Source: Ignavibacteriales bacterium (lineage in GTDB: Bacteria > Bacteroidota > Ignavibacteria > Ignavibacteriales > Ignavibacteriaceae). From it: a stretch of DNA of 64,000 nucleotides. How positions within the stretch are numbered: the first letter of the stretch is position 1; each line of letters starts with the position of its first letter. The stretch is from contig CP065001.1 in assembly GCA_016700155.1 (NCBI GenBank), forward strand, positions 2,790,001 through 2,854,000, read 5' to 3'. Positions 17,773 to 25,978 of the stretch are shown here, in pieces. Below the pieces are notes generated by a model that was not told where the DNA came from, did not search any database, and saw nothing but the letters and a program-made list of their open reading frames with translations. The translations under genes and the position numbers were made by a program.

Positions 17773-18159
17773 TTAAACTCTTCTTTTCTTGGGTGGTCTG
17801 CATCCGTTATGTGGTATTGGAGTAACATCTCTTATAGCGCTGATCTCCAAACCTGCAGTGTGTAATGCTCTGATAGCTGCTTCGCGACCTGAGCCCGGAC
17901 CTTTGACAAATACTTCAACTTTTCTTAATCCAAGATCATATGCTTCTTTAGCTGCTGCTTCTGCTGAAACCTGAGCGGCAAATGGTGTGTTTTTTCTTGA
18001 TCCTTTAAAACCATTTTTGCCTGCAGATGACCATGCAATTGTATTTCCATAAATATCAGTCAGCGTTACAATAACGTTATTGAACGTAGCTTTTACGTGT
18101 GCAACTCCGTTAGCATCAACGTGCGATTTCTTTTTTGCTTTCTTAACTACTTTAGCCAA
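17773..18159 (-). CDS. rpsK: 30S ribosomal protein S11
   Basis: Platform protein of the 30S subunit near the E site and Shine-Dalgarno helix. The protein has 128 residues. It keeps HVKATFNNVIVTLTD, the SAGKNGFKGSRKNTPFAAQ loop and the C-terminal TPIPHNGCRPPKKRRV. It lies 26 bases after rpsM in the alpha operon, with a normal basic N-terminal lead. Confidence 0.98.
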   Translation of the reverse strand: MAKVVKKAKKKSHVDANGVAHVKATFNNVIVTLTDIYGNTIAWSSAGKNGFKGSRKNTPFAAQVSAEAAAKEAYDLGLRKVEVFVKGPGSGREAAIRALHTAGLEISAIRDVTPIPHNGCRPPKKRRV

Positions 18160-18185
18160 GGGTTAAACCTCCAAGTTTTCAAACT

Positions 18186-18569
18186 TTATTTCTTAGTTGG
18201 TGTTTTTTTCTTTCCGGCAACTGTTTTTCTCTTACCTTTTCTTGTACGGGAATTGGTTCTTGTTCTTTGACCTCTTGCCGGTAAACCTCTTCTGTGTCTT
18301 ATGCCGCGGTATGAACCAATATCCATCAATCTTTTAATATTCTGCTGAACTTCGGAACGAAGGGCTCCTTCAACCTTGTATTCAGCTGTCATAATCGCTC
18401 TGATCTGCGCAATTTCTTCATCATTAAGATCAGATACACGTTTGTCAGGATTTACTTTGGCTTTTTCAAGGATTGCTGCAGATACATGCTCACCAACACC
18501 AAAGATGTACTGCAGTCCGTAAAGGACTTTTTTATTTTTAGGTAAATCTACGCCAGCTATACGAGCCAA
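18186..18569 (-). CDS. rpsM: 30S ribosomal protein S13
   Basis: Head protein that contacts the P-site tRNA and bridges to the 50S subunit. The protein has 127 residues. The start MARIAGVDLPKNK, the helix-two-turn-helix region and the tRNA-facing tail (RHRRGLPARGQRTRTN, then Lys/Arg/Thr-rich) are typical. It follows rpmJ by just over 20 bases. Confidence 0.98.
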   Translation of the reverse strand: MARIAGVDLPKNKKVLYGLQYIFGVGEHVSAAILEKAKVNPDKRVSDLNDEEIAQIRAIMTAEYKVEGALRSEVQQNIKRLMDIGSYRGIRHRRGLPARGQRTRTNSRTRKGKRKTVAGKKKTPTKK

Positions 18570-18591
18570 TTCACTTCTCCTTAAATTTTAA

Positions 18592-18705
18592 TTAACCTTG
18601 ACGTTGCTTGTGTTTAGGGTTTTTGCAAATAACTTTAACAACACCCTTACGTTTTATCACTTTGCAATTATCACATATTTTTTTTACTGATGCTCTTACT
18701 TTCAT
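18592..18705 (-). CDS. rpmJ: 50S ribosomal protein L36 (zinc-binding form)
   Basis: Smallest large-subunit protein, 37 residues, read directly between infA and rpsM. It begins MKVRASVKKICDNC and ends NPKHKQRQG. The zinc ligands Cys11, Cys14, Cys27 and His32 are all present, so this is the zinc-binding form rather than the zinc-free paralogue made under zinc limitation. The order infA-rpmJ-rpsM is the usual one. Confidence 0.95.
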   Translation of the reverse strand: MKVRASVKKICDNCKVIKRKGVVKVICKNPKHKQRQG

Positions 18706-18715
18706 ACAAGCTCCG

Positions 18716-18934
18716 CTATTTATATCTGTAGGTGATCCTACCTTTTGTTAAGTCGTAAGGAGAAAGTTCAATAGAAACTTTATCTCCAACCAGAATTTTG
18801 ATAAAGTGCATTCTCATTTTTCCTGAGATATGCGCCAGTATTTCATGCCCATTATCAAGCTTAACTTTAAAATGAGCATTTGGTAATGTTTCAGTTACAA
18901 TGCCGTCAATTTTTATTGGACCTTGTTTTGCCAT
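18716..18934 (-). CDS. infA: Translation initiation factor IF-1
   Basis: Occupies the A site of the 30S subunit during initiation. The protein has 72 residues with the S1-like OB fold (VTETLPNAHFKVKLDNGHEILAHISGKMR). The ATG at 18934 shares its A with the TGA stop of map, so the two genes overlap by one base and are translationally coupled; an in-frame TTG at 18937 is unlikely. The position between map and rpmJ is common. Confidence 0.97.
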   Translation of the reverse strand: MAKQGPIKIDGIVTETLPNAHFKVKLDNGHEILAHISGKMRMHFIKILVGDKVSIELSPYDLTKGRITYRYK

Positions 18935-19698
18935 CAACAGACCGTAAGTATTTCAGGCTTACCGCCTGATATTAATATTGTATGTTCAAAATGTGCAGAT
19001 GGAAAAGCATCTGCGGTTCTTACTGTCCATCCGTCCGAATCAGTTTTCACTTTTTCTTTACCGGCATTTACCATCGGTTCAATTGCCAGGGTCATTCCAT
19101 TTTTTAATCTGCTTCCGGTTCCTCTTTTTCCGAAGTTCGGGATAGAGGGACTTTCGTGAAGGTATTTACCGACACCGTGTCCGCACAATTCCCTAACAAC
19201 AGAGAACCCGTTCAATTCAACAAATTCCTGTATAGCAGCAGAAATATCATGAACCTTGTTGTCATTAACTGCGTTTTCAATTCCAACGTAGAGTGATTTT
19301 TCAGTAACATCCAGAAGCTTTTGTTTTTCTTCTGTTATTGGTCCTACTGCTACTGTAAGCGCAGCATCACCAAAATATCCGTTCTTTTCAACTCCAACAT
19401 CGATTGAAATTATTTCACCACTTTTTAGAACTCTTTTTCCCGGTATACCGTGAACAACTTCATCCTCTACCGAAGTACAGAGAGCAGCAGGAAAATCAAT
19501 TGAAGGACCACCTTGCGAGTATCCTTTGAATGCCGCTCTTGCATTGTTGCTGAGTATATAATCTTCGGCAATCTGATTTAGCTCCCCGGTAGTTACTCCG
19601 GGTCTTACATTACTTTTGACCAGTTGAAGTGTTTCTGCTACAATACGACAACTGGTTTTTATTAAATCAATTTCTTTCTGTGTCTTAATGTAAATCAC
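18934..19698 (-). CDS. map: Methionine aminopeptidase, type I
   Basis: Removes the N-terminal methionine from nascent proteins. The protein has 254 residues. The five metal ligands can be placed: Asp in SIDVGVEKNG, Asp in YFGDAALT, His in CGHGVGKYLHESP, Glu in AIEPMVN and Glu in FEHTI. The start is GTG at 19698, two bases after the secY stop. Adenylate kinase (adk), often found between secY and map, is absent here. Confidence 0.97.
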   Translation of the reverse strand: MIYIKTQKEIDLIKTSCRIVAETLQLVKSNVRPGVTTGELNQIAEDYILSNNARAAFKGYSQGGPSIDFPAALCTSVEDEVVHGIPGKRVLKSGEIISIDVGVEKNGYFGDAALTVAVGPITEEKQKLLDVTEKSLYVGIENAVNDNKVHDISAAIQEFVELNGFSVVRELCGHGVGKYLHESPSIPNFGKRGTGSRLKNGMTLAIEPMVNAGKEKVKTDSDGWTVRTADAFPSAHFEHTILISGGKPEILTVC

Positions 19699-19700
19699 AA

Positions 19701-21035
19701 TTATCTGCGGGCTTTTATTTTACCGCTTTTCATAAAACCATCATAATGCCTCATCAACAGGTGTGATTCAATCTGCTGAAGAGTATCGAGTGCAACACCA
19801 ACCATAATCAATAAACTTGTACCGCCAAAAAACTGTGCAAACTGACCTGAAACTCCCCACACAGAAACAAATGCAGGAAGTATCGCAATGATTGCAAGGA
19901 ATATTGATCCCGGCAGTGTAATCTTTGTCAAAATATTATCAATAAACTCTGATGTTTGTTTACCCGGGCGAATTCCCGGAATGAATCCTCCCTGCTTCTT
20001 CATATTATCCGCAACATCTTTTGGATTGAATGCAATCGCTGTATAGAAGTAAGTGAAGAAGATAATCATCAATGCATATATGAACGAGTAAACCGGCGAT
20101 GTATAAACAAAATAACTTGAAAGCGTCTGCAAAAATTCATTGTCAGGGAAGAAACCAAGAATCGTATTAGGTATAAACATAATCGATTGCGCAAAGATTA
20201 TAGGCATCACACCAGCCGTATTCACTCTTAACGGAATATACTGGGTAACACCACCGTATACTTTTCTTCCGACAACTCTTTTTGCATACTGTACCGGAAT
20301 TCTTCTTGTTCCCTGTGTTACAAGAACAACACCTGCTATTATAAAAACCATAAACACAACTATCACAACTTCAATAACAATACTGCGCAAACCACTTATG
20401 ATAAGATTTATTTCATCCTGAATCGCAAATGGAAATCTTGCTATAATTCCAATAAAGATTATTAGTGAAATACCATTTCCAATTCCTTTATCTGTAATCT
20501 GTTCTCCAAGCCACATCATAAAGACGGTACCGGAGGTAAGTATCACTATAGTTGAGAATGTCCAGAAAAATCCCTGGACCGGTTCAGGAATTATTGGTAA
20601 ACCCTGAACATTTAAATTCAATAATCTTACAGTTACACCCCATGCCTGCAATGCAGAGATAAGCACAGTACCGTAACGTGTAAGTTGAGTAATTTTCTTT
20701 CTTCCCTCTTCACCTTCCTGCTGAAGTTTTTGGAAGTACGGTATAACCGCACCAAACAACTGCAGAATAATTGAAGCGGAAATGTAAGGCATAATTCCTA
20801 ATGCAAATATTGCAGCATTAGAAAAAGCCCCTCCGACAAAAAGATCGTACAATCCGAATAAACTGTTATCGGTTTGATTGCTCATACTTTGGGTTAACAA
20901 AGCAGGGTCAACACCGGGAATTGTAAGATGTGAACCGAGCCTTACAATAAAAAGTAACGCCAAAGTATAAAGTATCCTCTGGCGAAGCTCGTGAATCTTA
21001 AAAATATTTCTGAAGGTATCTGTAAGTTTTGCCAT
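19701..21035 (-). CDS. secY: Preprotein translocase subunit SecY
   Basis: Channel subunit of the general secretion translocon. The protein has 444 residues and about ten transmembrane helices. It begins with the cytoplasmic helix FRNIFKIHELRQRILYTLALL. It carries the conserved loops GGAFSNAAIFALGIMPYISAS and RRIPVQYAKRVVGRKVYGG, and the C-terminal MKSGKIKARR. It lies between rplO and map in the spc operon; SecE, its partner, is encoded at 45779-45961. Confidence 0.98.
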   Translation of the reverse strand: MAKLTDTFRNIFKIHELRQRILYTLALLFIVRLGSHLTIPGVDPALLTQSMSNQTDNSLFGLYDLFVGGAFSNAAIFALGIMPYISASIILQLFGAVIPYFQKLQQEGEEGRKKITQLTRYGTVLISALQAWGVTVRLLNLNVQGLPIIPEPVQGFFWTFSTIVILTSGTVFMMWLGEQITDKGIGNGISLIIFIGIIARFPFAIQDEINLIISGLRSIVIEVVIVVFMVFIIAGVVLVTQGTRRIPVQYAKRVVGRKVYGGVTQYIPLRVNTAGVMPIIFAQSIMFIPNTILGFFPDNEFLQTLSSYFVYTSPVYSFIYALMIIFFTYFYTAIAFNPKDVADNMKKQGGFIPGIRPGKQTSEFIDNILTKITLPGSIFLAIIAILPAFVSVWGVSGQFAQFFGGTSLLIMVGVALDTLQQIESHLLMRHYDGFMKSGKIKARR

Positions 21036-21046
21036 TGAATTCCAGA

Positions 21047-21508
21047 TTAAATCGTTTTGATAGAGCCGCCTGCAGCTTCAACTTTTTCTTTTGCTGACTG
21101 GCTGAATGCATTTACTTCAACCTGAAATTTAGTTTTCAACTCACCGTTGCCTAATAACTTTACGGGTTTTTTTGAACTGGAAATTAATCCATACTTCTTC
21201 AGGAGTTCAGCATTTATAACTGCATCTGTAATTTTTTTATCTTCAGCCAGCTTTTGGAGTGAGCCAACATTTACCACTTGAGAGTAGACTTTAAATATAT
21301 TTCTGAAACCGAATTTCGGAATTCTTCTCTGCAATGGCATTTGTCCGCCTTCAAACCATGCTTTATGTTTTGAACCGGAACGTGAAAGCTGACCATTCAT
21401 TCCTTTTGTTGCAGTACCACCGTGACCGGAGCCTTCTCCGCGTCCAATTCTTTTAACTTTTTTTCTTGAGCCCGGTGCGTACTTTAGATTACTTAAAATA
21501 TCCATCAT
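21047..21508 (-). CDS. rplO: 50S ribosomal protein L15
   Basis: Late-assembly protein of the 50S subunit with a long basic N-terminal extension (SRKKVKRIGRGEGSGHGGTATKG) that reaches into 23S rRNA. It has 152-153 residues. Two ATGs are adjacent (21508 and 21505); AGGA is better spaced for the second. It lies 11 bases before secY. Confidence 0.97.
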   Translation of the reverse strand: MMDILSNLKYAPGSRKKVKRIGRGEGSGHGGTATKGMNGQLSRSGSKHKAWFEGGQMPLQRRIPKFGFRNIFKVYSQVVNVGSLQKLAEDKKITDAVINAELLKKYGLISSSKKPVKLLGNGELKTKFQVEVNAFSQSAKEKVEAAGGSIKTI

Positions 21509-21513
21509 AAATC

Positions 21514-21705
21514 CTAATTATTCTCTTTTAATTCCTCAACCTTAACAAGGTGAGTTACTTTTCTGATCATACCTCTAATCTGAGGAGAGTCATTATGAAC
21601 TTTAAACCAGTTAGGTCTTCCTAAACCAAGCGCTTTTATTGTAAGCTTCTGATCATTTGGTCTGTCAATAATACTTCTTGTCTGTGTAACTTTTAACTTG
21701 ATCAT
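21514..21705 (-). CDS. rpmD: 50S ribosomal protein L30
   Basis: Small large-subunit protein of 63 residues, beginning MIKLKVTQTRSIIDRPNDQK and containing the LGLGRPNWFKVHNDSPQIRG segment that defines L30. L30 is missing from some bacterial lineages, but here it occupies its standard place between rpsE and rplO, with five bases to the latter. Confidence 0.96.
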   Translation of the reverse strand: MIKLKVTQTRSIIDRPNDQKLTIKALGLGRPNWFKVHNDSPQIRGMIRKVTHLVKVEELKENN

Positions 21706-21716
21706 AACTTCCTCAA

Positions 21717-22223
21717 TTAAGAATTGAACAATTCATTAACAGTCATCTTACGTTTGGTTGCCATCCTTCGGGCATCAATCTGACTTAATAATCCGTTAAG
21801 TGTTGCCTTAACCTGGTTGTGTGGGTTACTTGAACCAAGTGATTTGGTAAGGATATCCTGAACACCGGCTGCTTCAAGTACCGCACGTACTCCGCCGCCT
21901 GCTATCAATCCTGTACCAGGTGTTGCCGGTTTAAGAAGTACTCTGCCTGCACCAAACCTTCCAATAATTTCATGAGCAACTGTCCCTTTAATTACAGAGA
22001 CGTAAACCAGGTTTTTCTTTGCGTCATCGATACCTTTCGAAATAGCATCGGTAACTTCATTGGCTTTTCCTAATCCAACTCCGACTGTTCCGTTTCCATC
22101 ACCAACAACAACAATTGCATTAAAGCTAAATCTGCGTCCGCCTTTTACAACTTTTGCTACGCGATTAATATGAACAACTTTTTCTTTTAGTCCTTCTGTT
22201 TCGCTTGACTTTACTGTTTTCAA
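21717..22223 (-). CDS. rpsE: 30S ribosomal protein S5
   Basis: Needed for decoding accuracy and 30S assembly. The protein has 168 residues. The double-stranded RNA-binding domain begins KEKVVHINRVAKVVKGGRRF; the S5 C-terminal domain holds GRVLLKPATPGTGLIAGG. Unusually, its upstream neighbour is not rplR directly: a tRNA-Gln gene lies in the 184-base gap between them. Confidence 0.97.
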   Translation of the reverse strand: MKTVKSSETEGLKEKVVHINRVAKVVKGGRRFSFNAIVVVGDGNGTVGVGLGKANEVTDAISKGIDDAKKNLVYVSVIKGTVAHEIIGRFGAGRVLLKPATPGTGLIAGGGVRAVLEAAGVQDILTKSLGSSNPHNQVKATLNGLLSQIDARRMATKRKMTVNELFNS

Positions 22224-22318
22224 ATTATTACTCCAGAAACTTCAAATTTTATTGTTAATGATTTTTTCAATTCAATCACTAAATTATTTAATTGAACCGG
22301 CATATAAACATTACTTGT

Positions 22319-22389
22319 TGCCGGGAGAGGATTCGAACCTCTACAGACGCCTCCAAAGGGCGTAGTCCTGCCATTAGACGACCCGGCAA
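22319..22389 (-). tRNA. tRNA-Gln (anticodon TTG) embedded in the spc operon
   Basis: Folds as a full cloverleaf of 71 bases. The acceptor stem is TGCCGGG/CCCGGCA with discriminator A. There is a GTCT/GGAC D-stem and an anticodon stem ACGCC/GGCGT around loop CTTTGGA, giving anticodon TTG. The T-arm has TTCGAAT. The 3' CCA is not encoded. It lies between rplR and rpsE, co-oriented, so its maturation must cut the ribosomal-protein transcript. Confidence 0.95.
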
Positions 22390-22407
22390 GATTAGTTACT
22401 TCCATAA

Positions 22408-22773
22408 CTAAAACTTCAGTCCTCCCTCACGTGCACCGTCAGCGAGTGCCTGGATACGACCATGATACCTGTATCCATTCCTGTCAAATACAACGGTTGC
22501 AATTTTCTTTTCAATGGCTTTTTGCGCAACTAATTTTCCAACTAATTTACATTTAGAAACTTTGCCTTTTGCATTTTTTAGTTCATCAGCAATTTCTTTG
22601 GATAATGATGAAGCTGCAACCAAAGTAACACCGGTTGAGTCATCAATTAGTTGAGCATATATATTGTCAAGACTTCTGTATACTGTAAGTCTCGGACACT
22701 CGGGTGTGCCGGAGATTTTTTTTCTGATTTTTGTTTTAGATCTTAATCTCAGATTTTTATCACGTTTAATCAT
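22408..22773 (-). CDS. rplR: 50S ribosomal protein L18
   Basis: Binds 5S rRNA with L5 and L25 in the central protuberance. The protein has 121 residues. The basic N-terminus (RDKNLRLRSKTKIRKKISG), RLTVYRSLDNIYAQLIDD and the C-terminal DRNGYRYHGRIQALADGAR are standard. It is followed by the tRNA-Gln gene rather than directly by rpsE. Confidence 0.97.
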   Translation of the reverse strand: MIKRDKNLRLRSKTKIRKKISGTPECPRLTVYRSLDNIYAQLIDDSTGVTLVAASSLSKEIADELKNAKGKVSKCKLVGKLVAQKAIEKKIATVVFDRNGYRYHGRIQALADGAREGGLKF

Positions 22774-22793
22774 AACTACTTCAACTCCAAAAA

Positions 22794-23333
22794 TTATTTA
22801 CCTGCAGTCTTACCGGCTTTTCTAACGATATGTTCGTGAGAATATTTAATTCCTTTACCTTTGTAAGGCTCAGGTTTTCTTATTGATCTTATTTTTGCTG
22901 CTACCAGACCAACTAACTGTTTATCAATGCCTGATATAACAATTTGAGTTTGTGTTGGTGCTTGCAGAGTAATTCCATCCGGAGGTGCAAAATATATCGG
23001 ATGTGAATATCCAATGTTTATCAAAAGATTTTTTCCTTTAGCTTCAACTCTGTAACCAACGCCAATAATATCAAGAGTTTTGGAATACTCAGAGTTTACA
23101 CCTGTAATCATATTCTGAATCAATGCTCTTGTTAATCCGTGAAGAGCTTTATTCTCTTTCAAATCATCCGGACGAGTTACATTTATCTCACTATCTTTTA
23201 TTTCAATTCCAATATTTGGATGAAATGAATTGCTGAGTTCTCCTTTAGGACCTTTTACTTTAAGACTCAATCCGTTTTTAGTAACTGTAACTCCCTTTGG
23301 AATTGTTATTACTTTTTTACCTATTCTCGACAC
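22794..23333 (-). CDS. rplF: 50S ribosomal protein L6
   Basis: Binds 23S rRNA near the sarcin-ricin loop and the GTPase-associated centre. The protein has 179 residues and two tandem L6 folds. It begins MSRIGKKVITIPKGV and ends with the signature KPEPYKGKGIKYSHEHIVRK. It lies between rpsH and rplR with about 20-base gaps, as in the standard spc operon. Confidence 0.98.
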   Translation of the reverse strand: MSRIGKKVITIPKGVTVTKNGLSLKVKGPKGELSNSFHPNIGIEIKDSEINVTRPDDLKENKALHGLTRALIQNMITGVNSEYSKTLDIIGVGYRVEAKGKNLLINIGYSHPIYFAPPDGITLQAPTQTQIVISGIDKQLVGLVAAKIRSIRKPEPYKGKGIKYSHEHIVRKAGKTAGK

Positions 23334-23354
23334 TTTAAAACTCCGATTTATATT

Positions 23355-23750
23355 TTACCAGATATAACAAACTACTTCACCGCCAACTGCTTCTCTGCGT
23401 GCTTCTTTGTCAGTCATAAGACCTTTGGAGGTGGATATTACAGCAATGCCTAATCCGTTCAGTACTCTCGGTAATTCAGTAGAATCTTTATAGATTCTTA
23501 AACCGGGTGTACTTATTCTTTTCAAACCGCTTATTGCAGGTTTGCCTTGTGAATACTTTAAATGAATTCTAAGAATGTTTTGTTTATTATCTTCAACAAC
23601 AACATAATCATCAATAAAACTCTGGCGTTTAAGAATATCTGCAATTCCTTTTTTCATGTTTGAACTAGGAATTTCTACTCTCGGCTTCTTTGCTTTGCAA
23701 GCATTTCTAATTCTAGTTAATAAATCTGAAATTGGATCTGTAACCGGCAT
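23355..23750 (-). CDS. rpsH: 30S ribosomal protein S8
   Basis: Central-domain 16S rRNA binder and, in enterobacteria, the spc operon repressor. The protein has 131 residues. It begins MPVTDPISDLLTRIRNA and ends with the conserved STSKGLMTDKEARREAVGGE segment. It follows rpsN by 12 bases. Confidence 0.98.
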   Translation of the reverse strand: MPVTDPISDLLTRIRNACKAKKPRVEIPSSNMKKGIADILKRQSFIDDYVVVEDNKQNILRIHLKYSQGKPAISGLKRISTPGLRIYKDSTELPRVLNGLGIAVISTSKGLMTDKEARREAVGGEVVCYIW

Positions 23751-23762
23751 AAATCTCTCCTT

Positions 23763-24032
23763 CTACCAACTTGACTTTTTTAATCCGGGAATTTCACCGC
23801 GTAATGCCATCTCTCTCAGCACAAGCCTGGATATTCCAAATTTACGATAATACGAACGTGCTCTTCCTGTAAACATACACCTGTTTTTTAATCTAACTGG
23901 TGAAGCATCTTTCGGAAGTTTCTGCAAAGCATCGTAGTCACCTTTTTCTTTCAGTTCCTTACGAATCTTTTCAAATTTCTGTACGAGTTTACGCCTTTTT
24001 TCTTCTCTAGCTATAAGACTTTTTCTAGCCAT
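23763..24032 (-). CDS. rpsN: 30S ribosomal protein S14 (zinc-free form)
   Basis: Head protein of the 30S subunit, 89 residues, the long form. The signature CMFTGRARSYYRKFGISR is intact, but there is a single cysteine instead of the four-cysteine zinc site of the short form. It contrasts with the zinc-binding L36 and S4 in the same cluster. It starts 12 bases after rplE. Confidence 0.97.
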   Translation of the reverse strand: MARKSLIAREEKRRKLVQKFEKIRKELKEKGDYDALQKLPKDASPVRLKNRCMFTGRARSYYRKFGISRLVLREMALRGEIPGLKKSSW

Positions 24033-24044
24033 TCATTCTCCTGC

Positions 24045-24707
24045 TTAGGCTGTTTTAATTTCTTTTTTTCTAAACGGAATACCAAACGCAAGTAATAGTT
24101 CGTATGCTTCGTTATCACTTGGTGCTGTTGTAACAAAAGTAATATCCATTCCCAAAACTTTTGTGATCTTATCAACATTAATTTCCGGGAAGATGATTTG
24201 TTCTTTAATACCGATTGTGTAATTGCCTCTTCCGTCAAATGATTTATCTGACAATCCACGGAAGTCACGCACACGCGGTAGAGCTATGTTTATTAATCGG
24301 TCAAGGAATTCATACATTCGCTCACGTCTCAAAGTAACCATCGCTCCGATATTAACACCTTCTCTTAATTTAAAATTAGAGATAGCTTTTTTTGCTTTTC
24401 TTATTGAAGCTTTTTGACCGGTGATTGTTTCAAGTTCTTTAACTGCTTCTTCAAGAATCTTCTGATCCGAAACCGCATCGCCAACACCCATGTTAACAAC
24501 TATTTTATGGAGTCTCGGTACCTGCATAATAGTTTTGTAACTGAACTTTTTCATAAGTTCCGGAACTATTTCGCCTTTATAAATATCACCTAACCTTGAG
24601 GCGATTCTAATCTCTTTTTCAGTTGATCCTCCGGCAGACTTTTCACCTTTTTTAGGAGCTTTTGCCTTTGGTTCTGCAGTTTCTTTTTTATTTTTTTTCT
24701 CAGCCAT
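24045..24707 (-). CDS. rplE: 50S ribosomal protein L5 with N-terminal extension
   Basis: Binds 5S rRNA and contacts P-site tRNA. The L5 core of about 180 residues (from RLGDIYKGEIVPELMKKF) includes RRERMYEFLDRLINIALPR and the final AFGIPFRKK. It is preceded by about 37 residues rich in Lys, Glu, Ala and Pro (MAEKKNKKETAEPKAKAPKK and on), giving 220 in total. The extension is low-complexity and probably flexible. No internal ATG with a ribosome site offers a shorter start. Confidence 0.95.
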   Translation of the reverse strand: MAEKKNKKETAEPKAKAPKKGEKSAGGSTEKEIRIASRLGDIYKGEIVPELMKKFSYKTIMQVPRLHKIVVNMGVGDAVSDQKILEEAVKELETITGQKASIRKAKKAISNFKLREGVNIGAMVTLRRERMYEFLDRLINIALPRVRDFRGLSDKSFDGRGNYTIGIKEQIIFPEINVDKITKVLGMDITFVTTAPSDNEAYELLLAFGIPFRKKEIKTA

Positions 24708-24742
24708 TTTATCGTATAAACTTTAAGTATTAAATGAATTTA

Positions 24743-25066
24743 TTATAACATTTCACCGCTGACACGACTTACGCGTGCTCTTCTTTTCTTGCCTGTTTTG
24801 TCATCAAGAATTATTTGTGAACCAACTCTCGTAGGTTCATTAGATTTTGGATCAAGAAGCATAACGTTTGAAGCATTTATCGGAGCTTCTTTTTCAATGA
24901 TGCCGCCTTGAGGATTTTTCTGATTGGCTTTTGTATGACGCTTTCTCAGATTTATTCCCTCAACTATCACTCTTGAAACAGCCGGGAAAACTTTTAAAAC
25001 TTTACCGGATTTTCCTTTATCATTTCCGGCGACTACAATCACATTATCATTTTTTCTGATTTTCAT
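24743..25066 (-). CDS. rplX: 50S ribosomal protein L24
   Basis: Assembly initiator that binds the 5' end of 23S rRNA. The protein has 107 residues from the ATG at 25066 (MKIRKNDNVIVVAG). The KOW motif, GNDKGKSGKVLKVFP, follows. An in-frame start at 25108 would overlap rplN by 29 bases and add 14 unrelated residues, so the internal ATG, 13 bases after the rplN stop, is preferred. Confidence 0.96.
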   Translation of the reverse strand: MKIRKNDNVIVVAGNDKGKSGKVLKVFPAVSRVIVEGINLRKRHTKANQKNPQGGIIEKEAPINASNVMLLDPKSNEPTRVGSQIILDDKTGKKRRARVSRVSGEML

Positions 25067-25079
25067 TTCTTTTCGATCC

Positions 25080-25448
25080 TTATAAAACTTCAGGTGCGAG
25101 TGATACAATTTTCATAAACTGTTTTTCTCTTAACTCTCTGGCTACCGGTCCGAAAATACGTGTACCTTTCGGTTCATTCTGCGGATTGATAAGCACAGCG
25201 GCATTTTCATCAAATCTTATATATGAACCATCTTTTCTTCTAACTTCTTTTTTAGTTCTTACAATTACCGCACGTGATACTTCACCTTTTTTAACAGTAC
25301 CGTTTGGAATAGCAACCTTAACAGAAACAACAATTAAATCTCCGACGCTTGCATATTTTCTTCCGCTGCCGCCAAGTACTCTTATACAACGTACCTTTTT
25401 TGCACCGGAGTTATCTGCTACAACTAAATTGGTTTCTTCCTGAATCAT
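25080..25448 (-). CDS. rplN: 50S ribosomal protein L14
   Basis: Interface protein that forms intersubunit bridges with 16S rRNA. The protein has 122 residues. It begins MIQEETNLVVADNSGAKKVR and contains the L14 signature region with KEVRRKDGSYIRFDENAAV. It lies 19 bases after rpsQ and just before rplX, the usual order. Confidence 0.98.
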   Translation of the reverse strand: MIQEETNLVVADNSGAKKVRCIRVLGGSGRKYASVGDLIVVSVKVAIPNGTVKKGEVSRAVIVRTKKEVRRKDGSYIRFDENAAVLINPQNEPKGTRIFGPVARELREKQFMKIVSLAPEVL

Positions 25449-25467
25449 TATTATAACTCCTTATTGA

Positions 25468-25725
25468 CTACTTGGCTTTTTCAACAATTTCTACTAAACG
25501 CCATCTCTTCTTTAAACTCATCGGGCGTGTTTCCATAATCTTTACTTTATCGCCGATACTGCATTCATTTTTTTCATCGTGTGCAGTAAGCTTTGTAGTA
25601 CTTTTGAAGTACTTCTTGTAAATAGGATGAGGAACTTTTCTTTCGATAGCAACGGTTATTGTTTTTTCCATTTTGTTGCTTACAACTACACCTATCCTGG
25701 TTTTTCTTAAAGCGCGTTGTTCCAT
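25468..25725 (-). CDS. rpsQ: 30S ribosomal protein S17
   Basis: Small OB-fold protein of the 30S body, 85 residues. It has the conserved GVVVSNKMEKTITVAIERKV and the signature GDKVKIMETRPMSLKKRWRL. It begins two bases after the rpmC stop. Confidence 0.97.
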   Translation of the reverse strand: MEQRALRKTRIGVVVSNKMEKTITVAIERKVPHPIYKKYFKSTTKLTAHDEKNECSIGDKVKIMETRPMSLKKRWRLVEIVEKAK

Positions 25726-25727
25726 GT

Positions 25728-25961
25728 TTAAGACTTAGCTCCTTCTGTATCTTTTACTGCAGATTTTTTTTCTGCAATTTCTCTTTCTCTTAGAATGGTT
25801 TTCATCCTGGAAATATCTTTTTTAACTAATCCAAGTTTTGATGTATTAGTTAACTGTTTTAATTCATGTGCAAATCTTAAGTCAATAAGATTCTTTTCTT
25901 CTTCTTCAATCCGTTTGCGAAGTTCATCGGATTTCATTTCTTTTATTTCATAAATTTTCAT
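25728..25961 (-). CDS. rpmC: 50S ribosomal protein L29
   Basis: Two-helix protein at the polypeptide exit that helps dock trigger factor and SRP. The protein has 77 residues. It begins MKIYEIKEMKSDELRKRIEE and keeps LIDLRFAHELKQLTNTSKLG with the KKDISRMKTILRERE helix. A short acidic/lysine C-terminal tail makes it slightly longer than usual. Confidence 0.96.
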   Translation of the reverse strand: MKIYEIKEMKSDELRKRIEEEEKNLIDLRFAHELKQLTNTSKLGLVKKDISRMKTILREREIAEKKSAVKDTEGAKS

Positions 25962-25978
25962 TTCAAATCCCTTGGGAA

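Noticed and set aside
22220..22405. 61-codon open frame across the rplR-rpsE gap
   Set aside because: It runs straight through the tRNA-Gln gene in the same orientation and its peptide is just translated tRNA sequence.
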